A stretch of DNA of 64,000 nucleotides from Pelobacter seleniigenes DSM 18267 (GTDB lineage Bacteria; Desulfobacterota; Desulfuromonadia; Desulfuromonadales; Geopsychrobacteraceae). A program made the translations under genes and the position numbers. The stretch's first letter is position 1; each line of letters starts with the position of its first letter. The notes under the pieces are model-generated. The model was given only the letters and a program-made list of their open reading frames with translations, was not told the origin of the DNA and did no database searches. Where the stretch lies: contig NZ_JOMG01000001.1 in assembly GCF_000711225.1 (NCBI RefSeq), positions 124,001 through 188,000 on the forward strand, written 5' to 3'. Positions 8,984 to 17,553 of this stretch are shown here, one piece after another.

Positions 8984-11013
8984 CGGGATTGCTCCATGTT
9001 TTGTTCAGGATCCGTTTCCTCTTCAATCACCGGTGAAGCCTGATCGACTGGCAGGGTAAAGGTAAAGGCACAGCCGCCCGCGGGCAGGTTGTCCACCCAG
9101 ATCCGCCCGCCGTGTGCGGCAATGATCCCCTGGCAGATGGCCAGGCCCAACCCGGTGCCGCCGCCGACATGTTTGCCGCGGACAAATTTTTCAAAAATGA
9201 GCTGGGTCTGCCCCGGCGCAATGCCCGGCCCTTGATCCGCGACCGTGACCAGGATGTCCTCGCCGGACAGCCTGGCCGAAAGGCTGACCGGGCTCTCCAT
9301 GGGGGAATATTTAAAGGCATTTTCCAGCAGATTACGCAGGACTTGTTCGATGAGCAGGTCATCACAGAAGATCAGCGGCAGATCCGTAGCCAGGCTGATC
9401 TCCAGTGGATGGTCGCGAAACTGTTCCGTGATGCGGTTGCAGACCGCGCCGACCAATTCTTCCAGGGATTGCCACTCTCGATTAACAGTGATGGCACCGG
9501 ACTCAAGACGGGTCATGTCGAGGACGTTGCGAATGATGCGGTTCAGATGCGCGGATTCTTCAACGATGGTCTGCAATAGCTCCCGGCGACTGTCCCCGTC
9601 CAGCAGCTGATCGCTTTGCAGCAGGGTGGTGCCGGCCCCGGTAATCGCGGCCAGCGGGGTACGCAGATCATGGGAAATGGAACTGAGCATGGTGTTGCGC
9701 AAAGCCTCGGTTTCGACCTTCAACCGGGCCAGTTGGGCTTCTTCGGCCAGAAAGGCCCGTTCCAAAGCCATGGCCGTCTGATTGACGAAACTTTCCAGGG
9801 CATGGATCTGTTCGATACTGAACGGTTCACCGGCACAGGCAGGAAACAGCCCGACCACACCAATGGTTTTGGCCGCGGCGATCAACGGCAGGAACAGCCC
9901 TCTCCCCTCCGCAAAGGTCTCGGCCCCCAGCCCGGCCCGCTGCCGGTTGTTGAAGGCCCACTGCGCCGCGCTCTGTTCGGCTGCGGTCAGGCTCTGCCCC
10001 GGCAGGTCGCGCAAAGTCGTCGCCAGTTCCCCGCGCTGATCCGGCAACAGGATGAACGCCTGGCAGGCAAACACCTCTTGCAGATGGCGGATGGCGATAG
10101 CACTGAGCCGTTCGCCGCCCTGGGCATGGGCCAGTTCCCTGCTCAAATGATAGAGGGCTGCGGTGCGCTTTTCCCGTTGCCGGGCGCTTTCCGCCTGCTC
10201 ACGCACCCGCCAGGTCAAACCGCTGATCACCAGCGCGATCACGAACATGACCGCAAAAGTCACGACATAGCGCACATCCTCGACAGTAAAGGTATAAAGC
10301 GGCGGGATAAACAGAAAGTTGAAGGCCGCCACGCTGAGTAGGGTGGCCAACAGGGTCGGACCCCGCCCCAGACGGCTGGCGGTCAACGCAATGCCAAGCA
10401 GGTAGACCATGGCCAGGTCGACCAGGGTAAAATGATGGTGCATCAGCGCCGCAACCAGGCTGAACAGAACCACACTGCTCAGGCTCAGCAACCAGTTGCG
10501 CAGCGGTGGCGACTGTTTCCCGCCGGAGCGCAGCTGGCCGGTCGCAGCAGTCGGCGGTTCTTCCCCGGAGATCACATAAACATCGATATCGCCACTACCG
10601 CGCACCACCTCGTCAAGGACCGAGCCGAAGAGCTTGTCCTTCCAGCGCGGATGGGTCGGCTTGCCGATGAGGATTCGGGTGATATGGTGGGAACGGGCAT
10701 AGCCCAGCACTTCCTGGCTGACGCTGGATCCGGTCAGGGTCACGGTTTCCGCGCCGAGGTTCTCGGCCAGATGCATGTGTTCGGTCAGTTGCAGCAGATC
10801 CTGGCGGGACGGACGAACCTTGACCGGTGCTTCAACCGTGACCGCCAGCCATTCCGCCTGCAGCTCGGCCGCCATATTCCGCGCCGTTTCCAGCAGGCTC
10901 ACTGAACGCGGGTTAGCGCCGATGCAGACCATGATCCGTTCCTGCCCTGAAGCCTTGGCTCCAGCGGGATCAAGCGGTGTGTTGTGTGGCCTGCTGGCGG
11001 GGGTCGAATTCAA
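8980..11013 (-). CDS. kdpD: KdpD-type sensor histidine kinase lacking the N-terminal KdpD domain
   Basis: A 677-residue kinase. It begins at the USP-like domain (ERIMVCIGANPRSVSLLETARNMA). Then come four transmembrane helices (about 165-270), a GAF-like domain, a HisKA helix with the phospho-His in SSISHDLRTPLAAITGAGT, and an HATPase domain with N, G1 and G2 boxes (NLLENAFKYSP, DQGPGIAP, GTGLGLAIC). Full KdpD is near 890 residues; the roughly 200-residue N-terminal domain with Walker A (GxxPGVGKT) is absent. The frame opens with TTG 11013 behind AGGAG, and upstream DNA to 11273 does not encode it. This is a genuine shortened form rather than a sequencing artefact, as far as the window shows. 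Confidence 0.9.
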   Translation of the reverse strand: MNSTPASRPHNTPLDPAGAKASGQERIMVCIGANPRSVSLLETARNMAAELQAEWLAVTVEAPVKVRPSRQDLLQLTEHMHLAENLGAETVTLTGSSVSQEVLGYARSHHITRILIGKPTHPRWKDKLFGSVLDEVVRGSGDIDVYVISGEEPPTAATGQLRSGGKQSPPLRNWLLSLSSVVLFSLVAALMHHHFTLVDLAMVYLLGIALTASRLGRGPTLLATLLSVAAFNFLFIPPLYTFTVEDVRYVVTFAVMFVIALVISGLTWRVREQAESARQREKRTAALYHLSRELAHAQGGERLSAIAIRHLQEVFACQAFILLPDQRGELATTLRDLPGQSLTAAEQSAAQWAFNNRQRAGLGAETFAEGRGLFLPLIAAAKTIGVVGLFPACAGEPFSIEQIHALESFVNQTAMALERAFLAEEAQLARLKVETEALRNTMLSSISHDLRTPLAAITGAGTTLLQSDQLLDGDSRRELLQTIVEESAHLNRIIRNVLDMTRLESGAITVNREWQSLEELVGAVCNRITEQFRDHPLEISLATDLPLIFCDDLLIEQVLRNLLENAFKYSPMESPVSLSARLSGEDILVTVADQGPGIAPGQTQLIFEKFVRGKHVGGGTGLGLAICQGIIAAHGGRIWVDNLPAGGCAFTFTLPVDQASPVIEEETDPEQNMEQSR

Positions 11014-11185
11014 ACATCTGCTCCTGTTATTGAACGGCTTTGGTCAAGCCCGCCCTGCGGCAAGCTGCTCTCCGGTCGGCATTTGGCTACCGACCCACCA
11101 TTCAAACACTAGCAGAAATTCAATAAATGAAGCATCAAAACTCAGCGGCAAGGCATAAGGATTTCATAAAGATGGCAGGACAGAA

Positions 11186-11219
11186 GCCGCCCAGGCCGAA
11201 GGTCCAAAGGCTGGGCGGC
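11186..11219 (-). terminator. Hairpin at the end of the sel operon
   Basis: GCCGCCCAG pairs perfectly with CTGGGCGGC around a 16-base loop, 55 bases beyond the stop of the TatA-like ORF. It also lies upstream of kdpD on the same strand and may separate the two units. Confidence 0.5.
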
Positions 11220-11273
11220 GGGGAAGAATCGATCAGCAATAAAGGCACATCCGGCCACATCTGGCCCTGGCGC

Positions 11274-11435
11274 TTAAAAGAACCGCAGCAGTTGACGCAG
11301 TTCCTCGGCCAGTTTTGCTTTTGTTCCATGCAATTGCCGCAAGCCCCGAAACAGTTTCGGCAACGCCCGCCAACCGAACACGAACACGGTCAGCATGGCC
11401 AGCACAGCAATTTCCCAGGGACCGAATCCAAACAT
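11274..11435 (-). CDS. Small TatA/MttA-like membrane protein
   Basis: A 53-residue protein beginning one base after the selD stop. It has the TatA/TatE outline: short periplasmic start MFGFGPWEI, one hydrophobic helix (AVLAMLTVFV), the FGxxxLP hinge (FGWRALPKL) and a short basic amphipathic helix (FRGLRQLHGTKAKLAEEL). It lacks the long charged tail of canonical TatA, so it may be a minor Tat component or a protein that merely shares the fold. Placement at the end of selA-selB-selD may be functional, since many selenoenzymes such as formate dehydrogenases are Tat substrates; that link is inference. Confidence 0.6.
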   Translation of the reverse strand: MFGFGPWEIAVLAMLTVFVFGWRALPKLFRGLRQLHGTKAKLAEELRQLLRFF

Positions 11436-11436
11436 A

Positions 11437-12480
11437 TCAAGGCTCCAACAGCAACCTGCCGGCCGGACCGGCAACCACGTCCCCGATCAGGAAAGCAGGC
11501 ACTGCGCAGGCAGCTAACGCATCCAGAAGTTCCTCTACCTTGTCTTCCGCAACCGCCAGCAACAGCCCGCCGGAGGTTTGCGGATCGCTGAGGATATCGA
11601 TATCGATGGGATCGCAGTGCTCCCGCCCGATAAAGCGGGAGGAATAGAAATCCCGATTGCGATGGGCACCGACCGGGACCAGCCCCATTTCGGCCATCTC
11701 CCGGGCATGAGGATACAAAGGCAACGCCGCCAGGTTCAGTTTCATTCCGACCCCGCTGGCGTCCGCCATCTCCGAAGCATGGCCGGCCAAGCCGAAGCCG
11801 GTAATATCGGTACAGGCCGACACCCCGACCGCCATCATCACTTCGGCTGCGGTCCGGTTCAGGGTCAGCATCCCCTCGATGGCCTCGGCAATGTCGGTTT
11901 CGCTCAGCATGTCCCCCTTCAGGGCGGTGGTCAGCAGCCCGGTCCCGAGGGGCTTGGTCAGAACCAGCCGATTCCCCGGCCGACAGCCCTGGGTGGTCAC
12001 CATTTGCCGCGGATCGACCATGCCGGTGACGCTGAGGCCATACTTGGGTTCTTCATCCTCGATGGAATGCCCCCCGGCTATAATCGCCCCGGCCGCATGC
12101 ACCCGTTCGGCCCCGCCCTGAAGGATCTGCGCCAGAATCTCCGGCTCAAGACAATTGATGGGGAACGAAACCAGGTTGAGGGCCAACAGCGGCTGGCCGC
12201 CGACCGCATAGATATCGGACAGGGAGTTGGCTGCGGCAATCTGGCCGTAGCGGTACGGATCATCCACCACCGGGGTGAAGAAGTCGACCGATTGCACCAG
12301 TGCCTGGCTATCGCTGAGACGATAGATGGCCGCATCGGCAAAAGGAATTTCCTGGGACAACAGGTTAGGGTTATGACTTATCGGCAGCTGGCTCAGCACC
12401 TGAGCCAGGGTCTCGGGACCTATTTTGGCCGCTCAACCGGAACTGCGTGATAATGACGTCAGTCGAATACTCAAGGGCAT
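11437..12480 (-). CDS. selD: Selenide, water dikinase SelD, itself a selenoprotein (TGA-encoded Sec16)
   Basis: SelD makes monoselenophosphate from selenide and ATP. A frame restricted to standard stops begins only at GTG 12399 and lacks the active-site loop. Reading back in frame through TGA 12433-12435 to ATG 12480 (AAAGGAC upstream) restores the canonical N-terminus MPLSIRLTSLSRSSG-U-AAKIG. The TGA sits exactly where E. coli SelD has Cys17, with the essential Lys three residues later (K19). The protein is then 347 residues, the normal SelD length. Downstream are the ATP-binding and AIRS-like domains (SVDFFTPVVDDPYRYGQIAAANSLSDIYAVGG, GHSIEDEEPKYG, DITGFGLAGHASEM). It follows selB by 55 bp. 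Confidence 0.95.
12388..12408 (-). promoter_or_regulatory. Candidate bacterial SECIS hairpin inside selD
   Basis: On the coding strand, CTGGCTCA pairs perfectly with TGAGCCAG around loop GGTGC, starting 24 bases after the TGA. The apical loop begins about 32 bases from the TGA and starts with G residues followed by U. This fits the bacterial SECIS rule of a G in the first loop positions and a loop 16-37 nt from UGA. SelB, encoded next door, would bind it. Confidence 0.65.
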
Positions 12481-12535
12481 GTCCTTTGTTAAGGTGAATC
12501 AAGGCCGTCCCCATCAGTGCAGGCGGCAGGGGCGT

Positions 12536-14452
12536 TCAATCAATGTCAGGCAGCTGCCAGGCGACCCGCTGTTCGCCGGTGCGCCGGGTGTACTTGCAGC
12601 TGTCGAAAAATTCCAGCAGCGCCTGAGTCAGCTTACGGTTGCTGCCCAGCTTATCGCGGAATTCGGCCAGGGTAAAGGCCTCCTGCTGCTGCAGCAAGTC
12701 AACCAGCTGCCGCTGGGCCTGGCGATAATAATCGCTGTGCAGCGAGCTTTCCTGGTTCAGCCGCACCAGCGAGCCTTCAAGGGCAAGATAGGACAGATAA
12801 CTCTCGCTGTCATCAATATCCAGACCCAGCTGCAGGAAAATTTCCTTGTTGTTCTTGACCTGGAAACCGTCCCGTTGCAACAGATCGACCAGCTGCGCAA
12901 GCCGCTGCCGCTCAACCTCGGTTGGTTGCGGACTCCAGTCGGGAGTCGCCACCAGGTCGCCATGCTGGACAACGGTTCCCTCCTCCAACTCCTGCTGCAG
13001 CAGGGCTTCAAACCCCTTGGCGGCAAGTTTTTCCGCAAGCCGGGTTTGCAAAGTGGCGCGGGGCATGCCATGGCGCAAATGGTTGCGTTCCTGATAATCA
13101 CGGACGATCTGCGGTAACTGCTGCCGCCAGCTGCGCACCCGCTCGGAGGTCACCCACTGCTCGGCCAGCTGCACCACCTCGCCAGCCTGGCGTAAGCGCT
13201 CCAGCCCGGCCAGCAGTTGCTCCCGGCCGGTACCGGTCTGTTGCTCCAGCTCCTTGATTCGCGCCAGCTGCAGCTCATCAAGCTTCTGCAGCCAGAAACC
13301 GAGATCCCCGGAGGAGAGTTCGCGCAGACGCTCGATCACCTCGGGACGAAAACGTTTATGTTTGGGCGGCTCGCTGTCGATCACCACCCCGCCGCCGATG
13401 GTCAGCATCGGCGAATAGGAGCGAATAATAAACCGATCGCCGCGATGGGCCAGCACCGGGTGATCCAGGGTCAGTTGAACAAACGCCTCGTCCCCCGGCT
13501 CCAGCTGTTCCCGATCGAGAAGCACAACCTGGGCCACGCTGCGCCCTGTCCCCAGGTGAAAGTGCAACGGATCGCGGAACTTCAGCGCCCGGGGCGCGCC
13601 CGGCAACAGTTGCAGCCTGACATCAATGCGCTGGCTGGCCCGGAACAGCCCCTGGGTGCCGATCACCGAGCCGCGCGGGACCTGCTCGCGAGTCACCCCG
13701 ACCAGATTCAGCGCCACCCGCTGCCCGGCAAAAACCTGCCCGGCCGAAGCGTCATGGACCTGGGCCTCGCGGACCCGTGCGGTCACTCCGGCAGGGAGAA
13801 TTTCAAAACTATCCCCGGTCTTGATGGTGCCGCTGTTCAGGGTGCCGGTGACCACCGTCCCAAAACCGCTGATGCTGAAACAGCGATCAACCGGCAGCCG
13901 CACCGCGCCACCGGCATCGCGCGGCGGCACCTTGCGCAGCTGCAGCCGAATAACGTCCAGCAACTCCTCCAGGCCGACTCCGGTCAGGGCCGAAACCCGA
14001 CAACAGGGCGCATCGGCCAGAAAAGTTCCGGCGACCTGTTCACGAATCTCTTCTTCAACGATATCCAGCCAATCCGGTTCCACCAGGTCAACTTTGGAGA
14101 TCACCAGGATGCCGTTTTTGACCTGCAGCAACTCCATGATCTCCAGGTGTTCGCGGGTCTGCGGCATGACCCCTTCATTGGCATCCACCACCAGCAACAC
14201 CAGGTCGATCCCGGCCACGCCGCTGAGCATCTGCGGGATGAACTTCTCATGCCCCGGCACATCGACCACCCCGGCCACCTCGCCGTTGCCCAGATCGAGC
14301 TTGGCAAAGCCCAGCTCAATGGAAATGCCGCGGGCCTGTTCCTCCCTGAGCCGGTCGGTTTCGATCCCGGTCAACGCCCTGATCAGGGCGGTCTTGCCAT
14401 GATCGACGTGTCCGGCAGTGCCGATGATATAATGTCCCTGTTCTGCCACCAC
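12536..14452 (-). CDS. selB: Selenocysteine-specific elongation factor SelB
   Basis: A 638-residue EF-Tu-like GTPase that carries Sec-tRNA to UGA codons with a SECIS element. G1 is GTAGHVDHGKTALIRAL, G2 lies around RGISIELGFA, G3 is DVPGHEKF and the G4-like motif is ISKVDLV. Domains II and III follow, and the C-terminal 270 residues form the winged-helix repeats that read the SECIS hairpin (for example SSGDLGFWLQKLDELQ and TLAEFRDKLGSNRKLTQALLEFFD). Translation starts at GTG 14452 directly after the selA TGA, so the two are coupled. Confidence 0.97.
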   Translation of the reverse strand: MVAEQGHYIIGTAGHVDHGKTALIRALTGIETDRLREEQARGISIELGFAKLDLGNGEVAGVVDVPGHEKFIPQMLSGVAGIDLVLLVVDANEGVMPQTREHLEIMELLQVKNGILVISKVDLVEPDWLDIVEEEIREQVAGTFLADAPCCRVSALTGVGLEELLDVIRLQLRKVPPRDAGGAVRLPVDRCFSISGFGTVVTGTLNSGTIKTGDSFEILPAGVTARVREAQVHDASAGQVFAGQRVALNLVGVTREQVPRGSVIGTQGLFRASQRIDVRLQLLPGAPRALKFRDPLHFHLGTGRSVAQVVLLDREQLEPGDEAFVQLTLDHPVLAHRGDRFIIRSYSPMLTIGGGVVIDSEPPKHKRFRPEVIERLRELSSGDLGFWLQKLDELQLARIKELEQQTGTGREQLLAGLERLRQAGEVVQLAEQWVTSERVRSWRQQLPQIVRDYQERNHLRHGMPRATLQTRLAEKLAAKGFEALLQQELEEGTVVQHGDLVATPDWSPQPTEVERQRLAQLVDLLQRDGFQVKNNKEIFLQLGLDIDDSESYLSYLALEGSLVRLNQESSLHSDYYRQAQRQLVDLLQQQEAFTLAEFRDKLGSNRKLTQALLEFFDSCKYTRRTGEQRVAWQLPDID

Positions 14453-15859
14453 TCAACTCTCTTGCAAAGCCGCAATCAGGATCTGGGCCAACCGTTCATC
14501 TTCACGTTCAAAAACCGCCCGCAAATTCACCAGCAGTTTTTCATTCTGCACCCGGGCCGCCACCGCCGGATGAAAATCACGCAACCGGCTGGCCAGTTCG
14601 GTCACAGTGATGCGCAACGGGTTGATTTCGACGGCCCAGTCGGCCAGCTCGGTGACCGGCATGGCCCCGCCGCCAACCCTGGCAATATCTTCGATCAAGT
14701 TCACGTCCGCTGCCAGCTCAGCGGCTTCAAGCCGTTCCAGCAAATGCCGGCAACGCAACTGCTGATGGGCCGGGTCGGCGCTGAACATACGCAGGATCGG
14801 CACCTCCTGCAACGCCTGCTCCGGCTGCAGATACAGCCGCAGAGTCGCTTCCAGGGCAGCCAGGGTCAGTTTATCGATACGCAACGCCCGGGCCAGCGGA
14901 TGACGGCGCATTTTTTCAATCAACTCTTCGCGGCCGACAATCAGTCCGGCCTGGGGACCGCCGAGCAGCTTATCGCCGCTGAAGGTGACCACATCAACCC
15001 CGGCCTTGACCACTTCGGCCACCGTCGGTTCAGGGTCCAGACCGAAGCGGCTGAGGTCGAGGAGCAGGCCGCTACCAAGATCCTCCATCAACACCAGGTC
15101 ATGCTCCCGGGCCAACGGCGCCAGCTCCCGGGCTGGAACCTCTTTGGTAAAGCCGACAATCCGATAATTGCTGGTATGAACCTTGAGCAAGATCGCGGTA
15201 TTGTCGTTGATTGCGTTCTGGTAATCCTGCAGATGGGTCCGATTCGACGTGCCGACCTCACGCAGTTGCAGGCCACCGGCTTCCATGACATCCGGAATCC
15301 GGAAAGAGCCGCCGATCTCCACCAGTTCCCCGCGTGAGACCACAGCTTCCCGCCCCTGCCCCAGTGCGGTCAGCGCCAGCAGCACAGCCCCGGAGTTGTT
15401 GTTGACCACCAAGGCGGCTTCGGCCCCACTCAGCCGGGTCAGCAGCTTTTCGACATGACTGTAACGATAGCCTCTGTGGCCTGAGCCCAGATCAAATTCA
15501 AGGTTGGAATACCCCTCGGCAACAGTTCTCATGGCGGCCAGGGCCGGTTCGGCCAACGGTGCCCGCCCCAGGTTGGTGTGCAGCAGAGTGCCGGTGGCAT
15601 TGATGACTTTCCGTAAGGACGGTTCAAGCAGATCGCGACAGGAACGGGCTGCGGCCAGAGCCACATTGGCCGGTTCCAGATCATTGGCAGAGAGGCTTGC
15701 CTCGGCAAGGATCTCCTGCCGTAATCGGCCAATCTGCTCCTGCACCGCTGCGGATAAAGCCTCCTGGGGTAACCGCAAGGCCAGTTTTTGCAATGGCTCT
15801 TCGCGCAGCACCCGATCGACAGCCGGTATATTCCGCAGCAGTTTCTGTAACCCGGTCAT
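14453..15859 (-). CDS. selA: L-seryl-tRNA(Sec) selenium transferase SelA
   Basis: A 468-residue PLP enzyme converting seryl-tRNA(Sec) to selenocysteyl-tRNA(Sec) with selenophosphate. The N-terminal tRNA-binding helices (LQKLLRNIPAVDRVLREEP) and the NATGTLLHTNLGRAPL segment are typical. The PLP lysine lies in VVTFSGDKLLGGPQAGLIVG. Full length compared with E. coli SelA (463). It is the first gene of the sel operon, about 170 bp from the divergent tRNA-Ala. The serine-accepting tRNA gene selC is not in this window. Confidence 0.97.
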   Translation of the reverse strand: MTGLQKLLRNIPAVDRVLREEPLQKLALRLPQEALSAAVQEQIGRLRQEILAEASLSANDLEPANVALAAARSCRDLLEPSLRKVINATGTLLHTNLGRAPLAEPALAAMRTVAEGYSNLEFDLGSGHRGYRYSHVEKLLTRLSGAEAALVVNNNSGAVLLALTALGQGREAVVSRGELVEIGGSFRIPDVMEAGGLQLREVGTSNRTHLQDYQNAINDNTAILLKVHTSNYRIVGFTKEVPARELAPLAREHDLVLMEDLGSGLLLDLSRFGLDPEPTVAEVVKAGVDVVTFSGDKLLGGPQAGLIVGREELIEKMRRHPLARALRIDKLTLAALEATLRLYLQPEQALQEVPILRMFSADPAHQQLRCRHLLERLEAAELAADVNLIEDIARVGGGAMPVTELADWAVEINPLRITVTELASRLRDFHPAVAARVQNEKLLVNLRAVFEREDERLAQILIAALQES

Positions 15860-15982
15860 ATCCCGCCTCGCTAAAAAAATTGAAGGGTTCCGTCATTTTT
15901 CGCGCTGAAGTCTACCATGGCACAGTAAAAATGGCTATTCTTTCAAGCGGATACCCGATCTGCGGGAAATGCATTTTTCCTG

Positions 15983-16012
15983 TTGACACTGCAACCGCGG
16001 GTTTGCTATAAA
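15983..16012 (+). promoter_or_regulatory. Sigma-70 promoter of tRNA-Ala
   Basis: TTGACA (15983-15988) and TATAAA (16007-16012) are separated by 18 bases, with the tRNA starting 16 bases further on. Confidence 0.75.
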
Positions 16013-16027
16013 TCGCCCACCTTGTAA

Positions 16028-16103
<76 letters not shown>

Positions 16104-16112
16104 TAAAAAATT

Positions 16113-16142
16113 AAGCACTTAGCGATCATTCGTTAAGTGCTT
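16113..16142 (+). terminator. Rho-independent terminator of tRNA-Ala
   Basis: AAGCACTTA pairs with TAAGTGCTT and runs into TTTTTT (16141-16146). Confidence 0.85.
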
Positions 16143-16562
16143 TTTTGATATCTAACACTCTGGGTGCCAAGATAGGTGCCAAGATTTTATTTTGTACTTA
16201 GAAAAACACCCCTCCATGCTGCTTCGAAAATTCCCTTACCTGTTACATCAGAATCTCATTTTTTTTAAACTTGACGAGGCCAATATATCCAAGACGCTTT
16301 CTATCAAAATCCTCCCCTCAATTTGGTATGGATTCCGAAGCATTTCAAGGCTCGGCATCTATTGAACATATGGAAAACCGGAAACAGTAAAATAACTGAA
16401 CCGTAGTCAGTTATTGCGCGCTTGCCCGCCCGCAATGGGCGCAACTACAAGAAGGACCCGCGAATTTCTGAGAATCAAAAATATAAGCCACCAAGGCCAG
16501 CGCTTTGATCGGGCAACCTTGTCGCGGATAACTGAACGGCAATCTTTAAGGCTTTTCTACAC
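16143..16562. other. AT-rich gene-free left flank of the accessory island
   Basis: No credible coding sequence is seen. GGTGCCAAGAT is repeated in tandem at about 16163-16184, six bases or so downstream of an ACTCTG segment. Sequence of this kind often marks the junction of tRNA-targeted elements, but no integrase or second junction is visible. The plus-strand ORF starting at 16414 reads through an attC-like palindrome and antisense to the NIPSNAP gene, and is rejected. Confidence 0.4.
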
Positions 16563-16634
16563 CCTCAACGTTTCAAATCAGCTGACCGAAAAGCGCGCAG
16601 CGGTTTTGGGATCAGCTGGATTTGATTGTTATGC
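16563..16634 (-). repeat. attC-like recombination site (cassette of the NIPSNAP gene)
   Basis: An imperfect palindrome 34 bases beyond the NIPSNAP stop. Read on the minus strand it opens with GCATAAC and closes with GTTGAGG. The long arms are CAAATCCAGCTGA and TCAGCTGATTTG, with an unpaired C in one arm. Core-like AAC/GTT ends plus bulged arms are the hallmark of integron attC sites. Confidence 0.5.
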
Positions 16635-16667
16635 ACCGTATCCAAAAATCTCAACCTATCCGACATA

Positions 16668-17012
16668 TTACGGTACTGATATTGTAGATACTGGCGAGTA
16701 TTCGACAGATTCAAGCACTCGGCCTGTTGCTTTGAGCACGGGCTCACCGATATCAAAATCCATTTTTTTCTTGATATCTATCCATTCTTGATCTGCGAGG
16801 AAAACCTTCCATTGGCGCTCCATCGTTTCCATATCCGGCCAATTTAAAATATAGATAAATTCCAACTTGGATGCAGTGACAGATTCCCAAAGAGCAACGA
16901 TGTTGAATCCGTACTTTTTCATAATACGCATGGCATGATTTTGAAACCTTTCGTGGAAGGCCACACGCTTCTCTGGATTCACTTCGTAAATTCTCAACTG
17001 ATACATATTCAT
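16668..17012 (-). CDS. NIPSNAP family protein
   Basis: A 114-residue single-domain NIPSNAP protein (dimeric alpha-beta barrel fold). It starts with the typical MYQLRIYEVNPEKRVAFHERFQNHAMRIMKKYGFNIVALWE, followed by a FIYILNWPDMETMERQWKVFLADQEW helix. Such small proteins are common in integron cassettes and their biochemical role is unclear. AAGGAA precedes ATG 17012. It is the first of three minus-strand genes each followed by an attC-like palindrome. Base composition is more AT-rich than the sel genes, consistent with acquisition. Confidence 0.88.
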   Translation of the reverse strand: MNMYQLRIYEVNPEKRVAFHERFQNHAMRIMKKYGFNIVALWESVTASKLEFIYILNWPDMETMERQWKVFLADQEWIDIKKKMDFDIGEPVLKATGRVLESVEYSPVSTISVP

Positions 17013-17023
17013 TTTCCTTAAAG

Positions 17024-17071
17024 CGCATAACGTCGCAGTCAGCGGCTTGTCCGCTGCAATGCTTTGTTATG
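17024..17071 (-). repeat. attC-like recombination site (cassette of the RidA-like gene)
   Basis: A short palindrome with ends CATAAC and GTTATG (perfect complements) and a central CAGCGG-CTTGT-CCGCTG hairpin. It begins two bases from the stop of the RidA-like gene (17073). Its size of about 48 bp and its position fit a short attC. Confidence 0.5.
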
Positions 17072-17072
17072 A

Positions 17073-17453
17073 TTAATCCTCAACAGCAATTATTGCTTCG
17101 ATTTCAATTTTTAAGTCATCAGAAAAAAGACCAGCGACATGAATCAAAGAACTGGCAGGAAGGTTTTGTCCGTAAATATCAAACAAAGTACACCGTAGCT
17201 CCTCCATCCGTCCTAATTCGGTAACAAAGGCTGTTATTTTTATAATATTCTCTAAACTGCTTCCCTCAGCCTTTGCTGCTTCTTCTATTTGCCTAAATAT
17301 TTCTTTTGCTTGTATTTCGATATTATCAGTCTGAGCATTTGTGCCAAATGCAGTGAATCCAGACAAATATAAGGTATTCCCATGCCTAACTGCATGAACA
17401 TAGGGCCCAACAGGTTCATCCAAGGTGGGATAATTTTTTCTTTGCAGTTTCAT
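17073..17453 (-). CDS. RidA (YjgF/UK114) family protein, catalytic Arg replaced
   Basis: A 126-residue protein with the whole RidA fold: GPYVHAVRHGNTLYLSGFTAFG, a helix QAKEIFRQIEEAAKAEGSSLENIIKITAFV, and the C-terminal strand LKIEIEAIIAVED. RidA enzymes hydrolyse reactive enamines and imines. The substrate-binding Arg of the PAR-x-x-V motif (Arg105 in E. coli RidA) is replaced here: the motif reads PASSLIHV. It therefore probably belongs to a RidA subfamily without imine deaminase activity. GGAGG precedes ATG 17453. Confidence 0.88.
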   Translation of the reverse strand: MKLQRKNYPTLDEPVGPYVHAVRHGNTLYLSGFTAFGTNAQTDNIEIQAKEIFRQIEEAAKAEGSSLENIIKITAFVTELGRMEELRCTLFDIYGQNLPASSLIHVAGLFSDDLKIEIEAIIAVED

Positions 17454-17476
17454 CTATTTCCTCCAATTTTTAAAAA

Positions 17477-17545
17477 GCATAACGCTTGAGTTCACTGGTT
17501 GACAGCGCGTCAGTGCTGGCAATCCTTGTGCAGCGATTTGTTCGA
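17477..17545 (-). repeat. attC-like recombination site (cassette of the YcxB-like gene)
   Basis: Starts GCATAACGCTTGAGTTCACTGG on the plus strand, a sequence very like the conserved half of many chromosomal-integron attC sites, and ends TTGTTCG nine bases before the gene stop at 17554. Internal pairing is weaker than in the other copies (CACTG with CAGTG). Confidence 0.42.
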
Positions 17546-17553
17546 CGATTGCT

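Noticed and set aside
9616-10341. 241-codon plus-strand frame
   Set aside because: Antisense to kdpD, with low-complexity Gln/Gly/Arg composition.
13217-15337. 706-codon open frame on the plus strand
   Set aside because: It is exactly antisense to selB and selA, which are certain. The product is rich in Gln, His and Arg, as expected from the complementary strand of GC-rich genes.
16414-16791. 125-codon plus-strand frame
   Set aside because: Runs through an attC-like palindrome and is antisense to the 3' end of the NIPSNAP gene; no domain.
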